Shown piece after piece: positions 16,693 to 25,351 of a stretch of 64,000 nt of DNA (its first letter is position 1; the number at the start of each line of letters is the position of its first letter). The DNA lies in assembly GCA_964502995.1 (NCBI GenBank), contig CAZCZB010000007.1:18301-82300 (forward strand). The letters are read 5' to 3'. A program made the position numbers and the translations under genes. This DNA comes from Bin87 sp964502995. Its GTDB lineage: Bacteria > Chloroflexota > Dehalococcoidia > Lucifugimonadales > UBA3495. The notes below the pieces were generated by a model that saw nothing but the letters and a program-made list of their open reading frames with translations, had not been told where the DNA came from and made no database searches.

Positions 16693-17775
16693 ATGCTGAA
16701 CACGCAGTTGCTCCCGCCATTGCGGGAAACCGAACCCGAAGTGCCCACTCCGTCAATCAGGATTATTGAAAGCAACGACACCTACGCCTGCGTTGCGCTG
16801 GAGCCGCTGGAGCGCGGGTTTGCCACCACAGTGGGCAACCCGTTGCGTCGGCTGTTGCTTAGCTCCATCCAGGGCACGGCGGTCACCTGGGTCAAAATTG
16901 AAAATGTGCCGCACGAGTACACTGTGATTCCTGGGGTTAAGGAAGAGGTCATGGACCTCTTGCTTAGCGTGAAACGAATTCGGATACAGGCGCTGTCGAA
17001 GCGTCCCGGCAAAATGCGGCTTGACGTAACGGGCGAGGGCAGGGTCTGCGCCGGCGATATTTCCACCGCCAGCGAGTTCCAGATCGTCAACCCGGAACTC
17101 CACCTGGCCACCCTCGACAGCCCTGATGTTTCGCTGTCCATAGAATTCAACGTCGAACCGGGCAAGGGGTATCAGCAGGTTGCGCAGGGCGACAGTATGT
17201 CGGGTTTGCCGGTTGGTGTCCTGCCGGTTGACGCCATCTACAACCCGGTTCGAAAGGTTGAGTACTCCGTGGAACGGATGATGGTGGGTCAGCAAACCGA
17301 CTGGGAAAGGTTGATCCTCCAGGTCTGGACCGATGGAGCGGTATCGCCTCTGGCGGCGATTCAAGAAGCCTCCGACAATCTGGTCCAGCACTTCTTCATG
17401 TTCAACCAGCTTAGCCGGCCCGGGGAAGCCGCCCTGGAAAGCGGCAACCTGTCGGTGGCCTCGGAAGTGTACCTGATGGCTATTGAGCGACTGGACCTGT
17501 CGTCCAGGACGCTGAATTGCCTCAAGCGCGCCAAACTGGACCGCGTGGGTCAGGTTCTTGAACTGAGCACCGACGACTTGCTGAACATCCGCAATTTCGG
17601 GCAGAAATCGCTGGAAGAGTTGCAGGGGAAACTGCTGGAACTCGGTGTCAGCGCCAGTGGTGGCGATGCCGCCATGAACCAGGACTATTCAGACGAAATC
17701 GGGAGTTTCTCGGGTGCCTCGCTGGTTTTTGAACCCGATGACGACGACCTCGATTTCGACGATGACGGAGAGTAA
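16693..17775 (+). CDS. rpoA: RNA polymerase alpha subunit
   Basis: Alpha dimerises to nucleate RNA polymerase assembly and its C-terminal domain contacts UP elements and activators. The N-terminal domain shows GFATTVGNPLRRLLLSSIQG, HEYTVIPGVKEEVMDLLL and NPVRKVEYSVE; the C-terminal domain shows LDLSSRTLNCLKRAKLDRVG and NIRNFGQKSLEELQ. The 360-residue length exceeds the usual 310-340 because of an acidic tail ending PDDDDLDFDDDGE. rplQ follows after 2 bp. Confidence 0.98.
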   Translation: MLNTQLLPPLRETEPEVPTPSIRIIESNDTYACVALEPLERGFATTVGNPLRRLLLSSIQGTAVTWVKIENVPHEYTVIPGVKEEVMDLLLSVKRIRIQALSKRPGKMRLDVTGEGRVCAGDISTASEFQIVNPELHLATLDSPDVSLSIEFNVEPGKGYQQVAQGDSMSGLPVGVLPVDAIYNPVRKVEYSVERMMVGQQTDWERLILQVWTDGAVSPLAAIQEASDNLVQHFFMFNQLSRPGEAALESGNLSVASEVYLMAIERLDLSSRTLNCLKRAKLDRVGQVLELSTDDLLNIRNFGQKSLEELQGKLLELGVSASGGDAAMNQDYSDEIGSFSGASLVFEPDDDDLDFDDDGE

Positions 17776-17777
17776 GG

Positions 17778-18131
17778 ATGCCATCCCATCGCGTTACCGG
17801 CCGCAAACTCAGCCGGTATAAGGACCAACGCAAAGCGCTTCTGCGCGGATTGACGGTTGACCTTATTCAGCACGAAAGAATCACCACCACCCTGGCCAAA
17901 GCGAAGGAAACCCGCGTGATGGCGGAAAAGCTCATCACGCACGGCAAGAAGGGGACGGTTCACAATCGTCGCATCGCTTTGAAGCAGGTTCCCAACAAGA
18001 GGGCAGTGTCCAAGGTGTTCGACGAGCTGGGTCCCAGGTATGCCGAGCGGCCCGGTGGTTACACTCGCATAGTCAAATTGGGCCCGCGCCAGGGAGATGG
18101 CGCCTATATGGCGGTCATCGAATTGGTCTAG
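17778..18131 (+). CDS. rplQ: 50S ribosomal protein L17
   Basis: L17 lies near the tunnel exit. The 117 residues begin MPSHRVTGRKLSRYKDQRKA and contain LLRGLTVDLIQHERITTTLAKAKE, KVFDELGPRYAERPGGYTRI and the final GDGAYMAVIELV. The gene closes the rpoA unit and is followed after 90 bp by truA. Confidence 0.98.
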   Translation: MPSHRVTGRKLSRYKDQRKALLRGLTVDLIQHERITTTLAKAKETRVMAEKLITHGKKGTVHNRRIALKQVPNKRAVSKVFDELGPRYAERPGGYTRIVKLGPRQGDGAYMAVIELV

Positions 18132-18221
18132 TTTTTCGGACGGACAGGCGGAACAATCAGATAGCGGCACTTCGGAGCCGCTGGTTTTACCGCTGAGGCG
18201 TTGCCATAGAATCAACCAACC

Positions 18222-19046
18222 ATGATATCGGAAAAGCCTGCGCCGGAAACTGACCGGCGGATCGCCATGGTGGTGGCGTATGAAGGTACGGGTTATGCCG
18301 GCTTTCAGGCCCAGGCCAACGCTCCCACGATACAGGGAGAGTTGGAAACCGCCATCGCGAACCTGACCGGAGCCATTACCAGGATCAGGGGCGCGAGCCG
18401 CACCGATTCCGGGGCCCACGCCGATGGTCAGGTCGTAGATTTCCTGACGTCCAGCCGATTGCCCCCGCAGGTAATACGATCAGCGTTGAACCACCATCTG
18501 CCCGATTCCATACGTGTCCTGAAAATCGAGGAGGTTGCCACAACATTTCATTCCCGTCGAAGCGCAATCTGGAGAGAGTACCGTTACAGCGTACTCAACC
18601 GCGCCGTGCTGGCGCCGCTCCTCAGGCGCACGCATCATCTGGAAACGGGCCACGTTGACATTTCAAGAATGCGACAGGCAGCGTCCAGTTTGATCGGGCA
18701 CAGAGATTTTCGCGCGGTGGCCACCGGGCATCCGGAAGATCGAAGCGCGGTCAGGCGGGTGATCAAATGGGAAGTGACGAAACAACCTGCGGATGGCGAC
18801 ATCGTCGTAATCGACTGTATTGCAAACGGATTTCTGAGACACCAAATCAGGAGAGTGAACTCAATCCTGCTGGAAATAGGCAAAGGCAAACGTCCCATCC
18901 ACGCGATGGCCGAAGCATTGGCAGGCCGCACCGGTGGAATGCAACCGGCCCCGACACTGCCAGCCCGAGGACTTTGCCTGCGAAACGTCCACTACTCCGA
19001 GAACGAACACTTTTTGAAGGTTGCCGACAAACATGAAACGGACTAG
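18222..19046 (+). CDS. truA: tRNA pseudouridine synthase A
   Basis: TruA makes pseudouridine at positions 38-40 of tRNA anticodon arms. The catalytic Asp is D62 in RGASRTDSGAHA; FQAQANAPTIQGELE and the later HQIRR motif (FLRHQIRRVNSILLEIGKG) are conserved. The 274 residues are normal. The end overlaps the likely start of rplM by 14 nt, so the two are probably coupled. The rplQ-truA-rplM-rpsI order is widespread. Confidence 0.96.
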   Translation: MISEKPAPETDRRIAMVVAYEGTGYAGFQAQANAPTIQGELETAIANLTGAITRIRGASRTDSGAHADGQVVDFLTSSRLPPQVIRSALNHHLPDSIRVLKIEEVATTFHSRRSAIWREYRYSVLNRAVLAPLLRRTHHLETGHVDISRMRQAASSLIGHRDFRAVATGHPEDRSAVRRVIKWEVTKQPADGDIVVIDCIANGFLRHQIRRVNSILLEIGKGKRPIHAMAEALAGRTGGMQPAPTLPARGLCLRNVHYSENEHFLKVADKHETD

Positions 19047-19464
19047 CACTTACTTTGCCAAATCCGGCGACGTGCCGGACCAATGGCGCGTGATCGACGC
19101 GACCGGCATCAGCCTGGGACGATTGGCCAGGCAGGTTGCCATTGCGCTGCAGGGCAAGGATCAGCCGACGTACACGCCGCACGTGATCACCGGGAGCCAT
19201 GTGGTGGTGATAAACGCGGACAAGGTGCGCGTCACCGGCCGTAAGCTCATGCAGAAGATGTACTATCGACACAGCGGCTACGTAGGGAACCTGAAGTCGT
19301 TCCTGATGCGCGACATGATGGAACAACGGCCGGAGCGCGTGGTGTACCTTGCCGTGAAAGGCATGGTCCCATCCAACAAGCAGGGCCGGCAGATGATGCG
19401 CCGGTTGCGCGTTTACGCCGGCGACCAGCATCCTCACTCCGCCCAGGTCGGAACGGACCAATAG
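19033..19464 (+). CDS. rplM: 50S ribosomal protein L13
   Basis: L13 is an early-assembly 50S protein. The ATG at 19033 gives MKRTSTYFAKSGDVPDQWRV and 143 residues, the family length; a TTG at 19021 is possible. Blocks VIDATGISLGRLARQVA, ITGSHVVVINADKVRVTGRK, YRHSGYVGNLKS and VYAGDQHPHSAQ are intact. Confidence 0.97.
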   Translation: MKRTSTYFAKSGDVPDQWRVIDATGISLGRLARQVAIALQGKDQPTYTPHVITGSHVVVINADKVRVTGRKLMQKMYYRHSGYVGNLKSFLMRDMMEQRPERVVYLAVKGMVPSNKQGRQMMRRLRVYAGDQHPHSAQVGTDQ

Positions 19465-19510
19465 CCCTCCATACCAACACGAACGCAATCGACAGACAGG
19501 CAGGTAATTG

Positions 19511-19921
19511 ATGACGTTGCAAGGTGAAACGCAACAGTATTTCTACGGTACGGGCCGGCGCAAGTCAGCTATCGCAAAAGTGCGTCTGTACCCGGACGAT
19601 GGCACGGCGATCATCGTCAACGACAAGCCCATGGAAGAATACTTCAACTGGCTTCCATGGCAGTCGACCATCCGAGAGGCGTTCGTTGTTTCCGGAACCA
19701 CCGGCAGGTTCCGGGTCCAGGCCCAGGTGAAGGGCGGAGGCGTGAATGCGCAGGCCGAGGCGATCCGGCATGGCATCGCCCGCGCCTTGGTGGTTTCTGA
19801 CGCCAACCTGAAGCCCGGTCTAAGGCGAGCCGGCTTTATCACTCGCGATGCGCGGGTCAAGGAAAGCAAGAAGTACGGCCTGAAGCGTGCCCGGCGCGCT
19901 CCGCAGTACACCAAGCGCTAA
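19511..19921 (+). CDS. rpsI: 30S ribosomal protein S9
   Basis: S9 contacts P-site tRNA through its C-terminal KR tail. The product has 136 residues from ATG 19511; an in-frame TTG lies just before it. YFYGTGRRKSAIAKVRLYP, VKGGGVNAQAEAIRHGIARAL and the terminal KRARRAPQYTKR are diagnostic. It is the last gene of the ribosomal super-operon and is followed at 27 bp by a strong terminator. Confidence 0.98.
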   Translation: MTLQGETQQYFYGTGRRKSAIAKVRLYPDDGTAIIVNDKPMEEYFNWLPWQSTIREAFVVSGTTGRFRVQAQVKGGGVNAQAEAIRHGIARALVVSDANLKPGLRRAGFITRDARVKESKKYGLKRARRAPQYTKR

Positions 19922-19947
19922 ACCGGCCCAGAACGGTTGCCGGCCAG

Positions 19948-19975
19948 GGGCGACGCATTTGCGTCGCCCTTTTTT
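19948..19975 (+). terminator. Intrinsic terminator closing the ribosomal super-operon
   Basis: A perfect 10-bp stem (GGGCGACGCA / TGCGTCGCCC, 2-nt loop) is followed by six T residues. It points only along the + strand and separates rpsI from the convergent membrane-protein gene. Confidence 0.93.
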
Positions 19976-19978
19976 GGT

Positions 19979-20899
19979 TTAGAGCAGCTCGCCCAGGGTC
20001 AGCCAGTAGAAAACGATGTATGTCCCGGCTACCACCATCAACCACGCTCCGACCACGCCCACGTATGGCAGCGCCTGGCGCATCCAGCGGATCAACACCG
20101 TGCGCGCCACCGCCATCCCCAGGGTGAGAACCATGATCACGCTGCCCATGCCCGCTGCGTAGAGCACGAACTGGCCCAGCGTTTCCAGGAAACTTGACGA
20201 CAGGCCCGCGCCCACCCCAAGAACCGCCAGGAACAGGGGCAGGGTGCAACTCAAAGAAGCCAAACCGTAGCTGACTCCGAACAGCACGTAACCCGGTACG
20301 TTCGATTGCCCGGGGTCGCCAATGCGCGATGCGGCCCTTTGCGCCAGGCTGGTGTAGATCTTGCCGCCGCCGGCCATGTAGGCGCCGGCGCCAACGAGGA
20401 GTATTCCCACCGCCAACCCGATGTATGGCAAGGCGGCGACCACAACGGCCTGGGATCCGAACCCCAGGACGAGGCCCACGGCGCCAAACAGGGCGATGAA
20501 ACCCACCGACACTGACAGGCCGACCATGATTGCCCTGGCCACCAGGCGGAACACGTTGCGCCGTTCCTCGTCCTGGTTGCCGCCGCTGACGTACAGACCC
20601 AGATAGGCCGGCAGCATGGCGAACCCGCACGGATTGACCGCTGACGCCGCGCCCACCGCGTAGGCAAACCCCAATTTGAGCCCCACGTTGCTGATGCTCG
20701 CGCCCGACGATCCTGATAGCAGTTCAACGAATCGGTTCACGCCGTCGATCCCGGTGGCGTTGCGGGCAAACAGCGCGCCCACCAGGGCAATCGCATACGC
20801 GACCACGGCGATGCCTACCGCTATCAGAAGGGAACGCCGGGCCATCAACCGGTCCATGATGGAAGGCTGCCGTTCAACATTTTCTACTGGAACTGCCAT
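19979..20899 (-). CDS. CcdA/DsbD-type transmembrane thiol-electron transporter
   Basis: This is a multi-spanning membrane protein of the CcdA family, which carries reducing equivalents from cytoplasmic thioredoxin to extracytoplasmic thiols, for example for cytochrome c maturation. Two half-repeats each carry the redox Cys in the expected places: NPCGFAMLPAYLG and SLSCTLPLFLAVLG. About seven hydrophobic helices are visible in 306 residues. The ATG at 20899 is preferred because AGGTG stands 6 nt upstream; a longer in-frame start exists at 20932. No cytochrome or thioredoxin gene is adjacent, so the electron acceptor is unknown. Confidence 0.85.
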   Translation of the reverse strand: MAVPVENVERQPSIMDRLMARRSLLIAVGIAVVAYAIALVGALFARNATGIDGVNRFVELLSGSSGASISNVGLKLGFAYAVGAASAVNPCGFAMLPAYLGLYVSGGNQDEERRNVFRLVARAIMVGLSVSVGFIALFGAVGLVLGFGSQAVVVAALPYIGLAVGILLVGAGAYMAGGGKIYTSLAQRAASRIGDPGQSNVPGYVLFGVSYGLASLSCTLPLFLAVLGVGAGLSSSFLETLGQFVLYAAGMGSVIMVLTLGMAVARTVLIRWMRQALPYVGVVGAWLMVVAGTYIVFYWLTLGELL

Positions 20900-20957
20900 G
20901 GGGCACCTGCCTGAACATCGGCGGGATATCACTCGCCGAAGTCGTGAAGTTATGGGT

Positions 20958-21320
20958 TTATTCCTGGTTGCCGATCTGCATTACGGGGTTAGCTCGCACC
21001 ACTACGGTGTTTGCCACGCGGTCGGACAGTGATCGATGCTCCGCGTCGTCCATCAGGAGCAAAATAGCGTCCGCAAGATAGCCCAACAGGAAGCTGTGGG
21101 CCACCGTTTTCACGATTTCACGCACGAAAGTTAACAGCCAACCTGTCGGGTTCCCGTCTCGCCTGGTAACCCGGATGCCCAGCAATTGCTTGCCCGGAGT
21201 TTGGCCTCTGCCAAGCACAATCAGCCACCAGATGACATAACCAATAAACAGGGTTGCAAAGAATAGCACGGCATCCAACAGGGAAGCGAAAAGCCGGCGC
21301 AGCGGCGTTGCTGGTTCCAT
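20958..21320 (-). CDS. RDD-family membrane protein (RDD copy 1)
   Basis: RDD proteins are small membrane proteins of poorly known function; some have been linked to ion exchange. The 120-residue product has the N-terminal RLFASLLDAVLFFATLF helix (with the Arg and Asp of the name), a second helix and the signature LGRGQTPGKQLLGIRV. A third hydrophobic stretch (FLLGYLADAILLLM) and RSLSDRVANTVVV close it. It resembles the neighbouring 21554-21889 gene closely in the GQTPGKQLLG region, so the pair is probably a tandem duplication. Translation probably starts at ATG 21320, although a longer open frame exists. Confidence 0.8.
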   Translation of the reverse strand: MEPATPLRRLFASLLDAVLFFATLFIGYVIWWLIVLGRGQTPGKQLLGIRVTRRDGNPTGWLLTFVREIVKTVAHSFLLGYLADAILLLMDDAEHRSLSDRVANTVVVRANPVMQIGNQE

Positions 21321-21506
21321 CACTAGACCTATGATTCGAATACGTCGGGCCCGCTGTAACGGTTCTATGGATGGCGAACACAGGCAGACACGCAATTGAC
21401 TCGCACCCGTTATAACACCTAATGTGGCCGATCGTTAACTGCAATGCTCGAGGTTCGCCGACAGTCGTCGGCTTGTTGCCCTCCATTGTTCCGGGGTTTT
21501 CTAACA

Positions 21507-21521
21507 CGCATCTCAGATGCG
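21507..21521. repeat. Short palindrome between the two RDD genes
   Basis: CGCATCT-C-AGATGCG is a 7-bp perfect inverted repeat in the 233-bp gap between the RDD copies. No T-run follows on either strand. Apart from this and a TATAAC hexamer on the minus strand, the gap shows nothing recognisable. Confidence 0.35.
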
Positions 21522-21553
21522 CCGGATGCCGATTGCTGAACGATGCCAGATCG

Positions 21554-21889
21554 CTATTCGTTGAGAACAACCATGGTGTTCACCATCTTGTCGTGTATGG
21601 AGCGGTTGTCGGCGTCCCCCAGCATGATGAAGAAGCTGATTACAGAGCCAAACGGGATGCAGCTTACGAGGAACTTGCAGCACCCACGTCCGAACATCAA
21701 TCCCCAACTGGCGGTTGTGCCATCAAGGCGGATCACCCTCATGCCCAGCAACTGTTTGCCCGGGGTCTGCCCACGTGACATGACTATCACCGTCCAGATC
21801 AGATATCCGATTCCCAAGGTCAACACAGCCAACAGGGCTTCCATGAAATAACCCCCCAATCGTCGTCCTGGTCCCGCTAATCGGATAAT
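21554..21889 (-). CDS. RDD-family membrane protein (RDD copy 2), probable ATT or ATC start
   Basis: The core reads LGGYFMEALLAVLTLGIGYLIW, then SRGQTPGKQLLGMRV and RSIHDKMVNTMVV, matching copy 1. A TTG at 21859 is the first conventional start, but the expected family N-terminus (AGPGRRLGGYF) lies upstream of it in the same frame. Between the in-frame stop at 21890-21892 and that segment there is no ATG, GTG or TTG. A perfect AGGAGG stands 4 nt before ATT (21889) and 7 nt before ATC (21886). I therefore place the start there; the product would be about 111 residues. Confidence 0.6.
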   Translation of the reverse strand: MIRLAGPGRRLGGYFMEALLAVLTLGIGYLIWTVIVMSRGQTPGKQLLGMRVIRLDGTTASWGLMFGRGCCKFLVSCIPFGSVISFFIMLGDADNRSIHDKMVNTMVVLNE

Positions 21890-21920
21890 CTAGCCTCCTA
21901 ATAGCATCTGGTTTGGTTTA

Positions 21921-23345
21921 TCAGCGTGTTTCGGTCACCTCCAGATGAGATTGCGTAGCGTCCAATAGTTGCATAACGGTTTTGACGGAGTCTGCTTCGC
22001 AGTAGATTCTCAGGAGTGGCTCGGTGCCGGAAAAACGAGCGGCGACCCAACCGCGCTCCAGGATCCATCGCTTGCCGTCTATTTCATCCACGTTTGTTAT
22101 CGGCATGCCGACGAGTTCATCCAGGCTCTTGTTGGCCAGGCGGTCCATGATCGCGGCGCGCTCGTTCGGGTCGAAGGCAACGTCTCGCCGCCGATAACGG
22201 TGTTCCCCCACGGTTTCGAACAGGTTGGTGACCATTCCGGACGCGGCCTGGCCGCTCTTCGCCATGTATTCCAGCAGGTACAGACCGCTCAGGATGCCGT
22301 CCCGCTCCGGGATGTGGCCGCGGAATGCGTAGCCGCCGCTTTCTTCGCCGCCCAGCAACGCGTCATCGGCGACGAACCTCGGGCCTATATTTTTGAATCC
22401 CACGGGCAATTCGACGATGGGCACGCCGTATTGGTCGGCCAGTTTGTTCAGCATCAGCGACGCGGTGACCCCCTTGACCAGCGGGCCACGATCACCTCGT
22501 TCCAGCAGGTAATGGGCCAACAGCGAGAACACTTCCAGCGTGCTGACGAAGCGGCCGTTCTCGTCCACCAGGCCGATGCGGTCCGCGTCGCCGTCCAACG
22601 CAAGGCCGACTGAGTAATCGTCGGCCGGGACACGCTGGCACAACTGCGCCAGGTTGTGTTCGATGGGCTCGGGTTGGGCCATGCCGGGGAAGGCAGGGTT
22701 GGGTTCGGCCCGCAGTTCCGTAACCGACGTGGCTCCTCCCTGCAGGAGGCGTGGAATGTAGCCCGCGCCGGCGCCGTGCATGGCGTCCACGACAACACGC
22801 ATACCGGCGCCTCGAATGACGTCCAGATCAACCAGGCGGCCGATTGACTCGTTGTAGGATTGGTTGGGATCAACCAATGTGATCAGCCCTGCCGCGATGC
22901 CGTCTGCAATCGGCAATGTTTTGGGCGTCCCTGCGGAATCGATGAACAGTTCCAGGGAGTCGGTCGCGCTCTGGCTCGCGCTGCCGCCCTCGGGCGATTT
23001 GAACTTGAACCCGCTCCAGGCCGCCGGATTGTGGCTGGAGGTGATGACAACGCCGCCGCCAGCGGACCGCTTCACAACCTCGTGACTGATCACCGGAGTG
23101 GGCGTGGGATACTGGCAGAGGCAGACACCAATGTCATTGCCCGCGATTACAGAGGCCACGGTCTCTGCAAACTCGCGTGAGGCGAAGCGGGTATCGTACC
23201 CGACTACAAGACCCCGGGAAGCCGTACCGTTTACTCTGAGGTAGTCGGCCAAACCCTGTGAACACCGGGCCACGTTGGCGAAGGTGAAATCGTCGGCGAT
23301 TATCCCACGCCATCCGTCCGTGCCAAATTTGATGGGATTGGACAT
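21921..23345 (-). CDS. Phosphoglucomutase/phosphomannomutase family (phosphohexomutase)
   Basis: Members interconvert hexose 1- and 6-phosphates (glucose, mannose or glucosamine) for envelope sugar synthesis. All four domain signatures are present in 474 residues: the phosphoserine loop TSSHNPAAWSGFKFK, the metal loop DGDADRIGLV, the sugar-binding GGEESGGYAFRGH and the phosphate-binding RFSGTEPLLRIY. Substrate preference cannot be read from sequence alone. An extended -10 element (TGC-TAGAAT) ends five bases before the ATG, so the transcript may be almost leaderless. RDD genes flank it on both sides. Confidence 0.93.
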   Translation of the reverse strand: MSNPIKFGTDGWRGIIADDFTFANVARCSQGLADYLRVNGTASRGLVVGYDTRFASREFAETVASVIAGNDIGVCLCQYPTPTPVISHEVVKRSAGGGVVITSSHNPAAWSGFKFKSPEGGSASQSATDSLELFIDSAGTPKTLPIADGIAAGLITLVDPNQSYNESIGRLVDLDVIRGAGMRVVVDAMHGAGAGYIPRLLQGGATSVTELRAEPNPAFPGMAQPEPIEHNLAQLCQRVPADDYSVGLALDGDADRIGLVDENGRFVSTLEVFSLLAHYLLERGDRGPLVKGVTASLMLNKLADQYGVPIVELPVGFKNIGPRFVADDALLGGEESGGYAFRGHIPERDGILSGLYLLEYMAKSGQAASGMVTNLFETVGEHRYRRRDVAFDPNERAAIMDRLANKSLDELVGMPITNVDEIDGKRWILERGWVAARFSGTEPLLRIYCEADSVKTVMQLLDATQSHLEVTETR

Positions 23346-23410
23346 GGCTCATTCTAGCATATGCCCGTCATGGCTCCGGAGAAGGCGCGCATTGTAGCGC
23401 CGCTGCACGC

Positions 23411-23460
23411 CAATTGTGAGGCAACCGGGAACTCGCGGTTGCGGTGTTCGCCCACAATTG
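23411..23460. repeat. Nested inverted repeat upstream of the phosphohexomutase gene
   Basis: Outer arms CAATTGTG / CACAATTG (23411-23418, 23453-23460) enclose inner arms GCAACCG / CGGTTGC (23421-23427, 23436-23442). Both arm pairs are perfect. It lies in the gap between the third RDD gene and the mutase and could be an operator or a structured RNA. Confidence 0.4.
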
Positions 23461-23527
23461 ATGCCCGAAGCCCCCGGGATGGATTTGGAAAAATCCCGGT
23501 CCGGTTTCGGCCCGATGTGCGCCGCCG

Positions 23528-23974
23528 CTAGCGCCGTCCGGTGATCACGGTGCCGGCCAGGATGTCGGGAATGGAACGGCGTTCGGCCCGGTCCCTGATG
23601 ATGAAAACTGCGTCGATGACCAATCCGATGATGGTCAGGTGCAGAACTATTTTGATCACGGCGCGGACTGTTTTCCGCACGGAGCCGGCGTTCCCGCCCC
23701 GGTGGCGCCGGACGTCGGTACGCGTCAGGATGCGGCCCGGCGGTCCAATCTTGAACAGAATCAGCATCCACACCGCATAGGTGACCAACACGGACACCGG
23801 GGCCTCGAACCCCAGCAGGTCGTAGGCGTTGAAACTCACCGATTCCGAACTGCTGAAACCGAAAAACCTGTCGAGTTGGTGTACAAAAACGAGCGCGACT
23901 GACGCGACCGCCACGAATGCCATGCGGTCGATCACCCAGGCGACGAAGCGTTGGGTCAGGGCTATCGGGTTCAT
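23528..23974 (-). CDS. Divergent RDD-like membrane protein (RDD copy 3)
   Basis: The N-terminus has the RDD-type helix RFVAWVIDRMAFVAVASVAL and a second helix VTYAVWMLILFKIGPPGRIL, where the GQTPGK signature of the other two copies is reduced to GPPGRI. A basic segment (TRTDVRRHRGGNAG) and a third helix follow, ending RRSIPDILAGTVITGRR. It has 148 residues from ATG 23974. It lies downstream of metK and may be co-transcribed with it, but 93 bp with a palindrome separate them. Family assignment is moderate. Confidence 0.6.
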   Translation of the reverse strand: MNPIALTQRFVAWVIDRMAFVAVASVALVFVHQLDRFFGFSSSESVSFNAYDLLGFEAPVSVLVTYAVWMLILFKIGPPGRILTRTDVRRHRGGNAGSVRKTVRAVIKIVLHLTIIGLVIDAVFIIRDRAERRSIPDILAGTVITGRR

Positions 23975-24012
23975 TGATTCTTTTCCCGGTGGAAGCCGGT
24001 GCAATATGGATG

Positions 24013-24030
24013 CGCCCCTCGCCAGGGGCG
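24013..24030. repeat. GGGGCG-type palindrome, copy between metK and RDD copy 3
   Basis: CGCCCCT-CGCC-AGGGGCG is a 7-bp perfect inverted repeat. It belongs with the copies at 25352, 28157, 58651 and 62121, which share the AGGGGCG / CGCCCCT core. Confidence 0.5.
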
Positions 24031-24067
24031 AAGGGCGCACATGAGGGAGAGCCGGATCGGTTAGGGT

Positions 24068-25312
24068 TTAGTTGTCCGCGGTTCCGGCCAACGCGCCGGC
24101 GGCCTGCTTGAGCAGGTCGGCCTTGTCGGTGCGCTCCCAGGGCAAATCGATATCGGTGCGGCCGAAGTGTCCGTAGGCGGCCGTATCGCGATAGATGGGC
24201 CGGCGAAGCTGCAGGTCTTCGATGATCGCGCCCGGGCGCAGGTCGAAGTGCTCGCTCACCAGCGATTCGATCGTGTCGTTTTCGATATGGTTGGTGTCAA
24301 AGGTCTCAACCGCAACCGAGATCGGGTCAGCGACGCCAATGGCGTAGGACACGATCACTTCGCAGCGGTCGGCCAGGCCGGCGGCCACGATGTTCTTGGC
24401 AACGTAGCGGGCGGCGTAGGCTCCGGAACGGTCAACCTTCGTCGGGTCCTTGCCGGAGAATGCGCCGCCACCGTGGCGGGCGATTCCGCCGTAGGTGTCA
24501 ACCAGGATCTTGCGGCCGGTCAGGCCGGTGTCTCCCTGGGGTCCGCCGACTACGAACCACCCGCTGGGGTTGACGTAGTACTTGGTGTCGGCGTCCAGCA
24601 GGTTCGCCGGCACGATGGGCTTGATTACATGCTCAATGACGTCGGCCCGAATCTTCGCGGTGAACGCTTCGCGGTCGTCGGTGTCGTCGTGCTGGCTGCT
24701 GATGACCACTGCGTCGACGCGATGAGGCTTGCCATACCGGTATTCGACGGTGACCTGCGATTTGCCATCGGGGCCGAGGTAGGGCAGCGTGCCGTCCTTG
24801 CGCACCGCGGCGAGACGCTCGACCAAACGGTGGGACAGGTCAACGGTCAGCGGCATGAGGCCATCGGTCTCGTTGCAGGCAAAGCCCACCATCATGCCCT
24901 GGTCTCCAGCGCCGGTGGCCCGGCGGGCGTCCGCAGCGGCGCCGTTGTTTCGGGCTTCGAGAGCCGTGCTGACGCCGGCGTTGATGTCGGGCGACTGCTG
25001 GCTGGCGTTGCGTATCACGCCGCAGGAGTTGCCATCGATGCCGTACTTGACGTCGGTATAACCGATCTCCAGCAGGGTCTTGCGGGTGATGGCGTCGAAG
25101 TCAAGGTCGGCCTTGGTGGTGATCTCGCCGGTGACCATGATGATGTTCTTGCCGGCGACGGTCTCGCAGGCGACACGGCTCATGGGGTCAACGGAGAAGG
25201 CGGCGTCCAGCACCGCGTCGGAAATCTGGTCGCAAACCTTGTCGGGGTGCCCTTCGGTAACTGACTCGGAGGTGAGCAGGTACTTTGGCGAAGTCATAAA
25301 TCGGATCGGCAT
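24068..25312 (-). CDS. metK: S-adenosylmethionine synthetase
   Basis: MetK makes SAM from methionine and ATP. Signatures seen are ESVTEGHPDKVCDQISD near the N-terminus, GAGDQGMMVGFACNET, and GGGAFSGKDPTKVDRSGAYAARY. From ATG 25312 (MPIRFMTSPKYLLT) it has 414 residues; AGGAGG stands 10 nt upstream, which favours this start over ATG 25297. It is the last enzyme gene of the SAM-cycle operon that begins at the riboswitch near 30.6 kb, after ahcY, and so should share its control. Confidence 0.97.
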   Translation of the reverse strand: MPIRFMTSPKYLLTSESVTEGHPDKVCDQISDAVLDAAFSVDPMSRVACETVAGKNIIMVTGEITTKADLDFDAITRKTLLEIGYTDVKYGIDGNSCGVIRNASQQSPDINAGVSTALEARNNGAAADARRATGAGDQGMMVGFACNETDGLMPLTVDLSHRLVERLAAVRKDGTLPYLGPDGKSQVTVEYRYGKPHRVDAVVISSQHDDTDDREAFTAKIRADVIEHVIKPIVPANLLDADTKYYVNPSGWFVVGGPQGDTGLTGRKILVDTYGGIARHGGGAFSGKDPTKVDRSGAYAARYVAKNIVAAGLADRCEVIVSYAIGVADPISVAVETFDTNHIENDTIESLVSEHFDLRPGAIIEDLQLRRPIYRDTAAYGHFGRTDIDLPWERTDKADLLKQAAGALAGTADN

Positions 25313-25351
25313 TGGTTGATTTCCTCCTGGATTGGAATTGATTGGTGCGGT

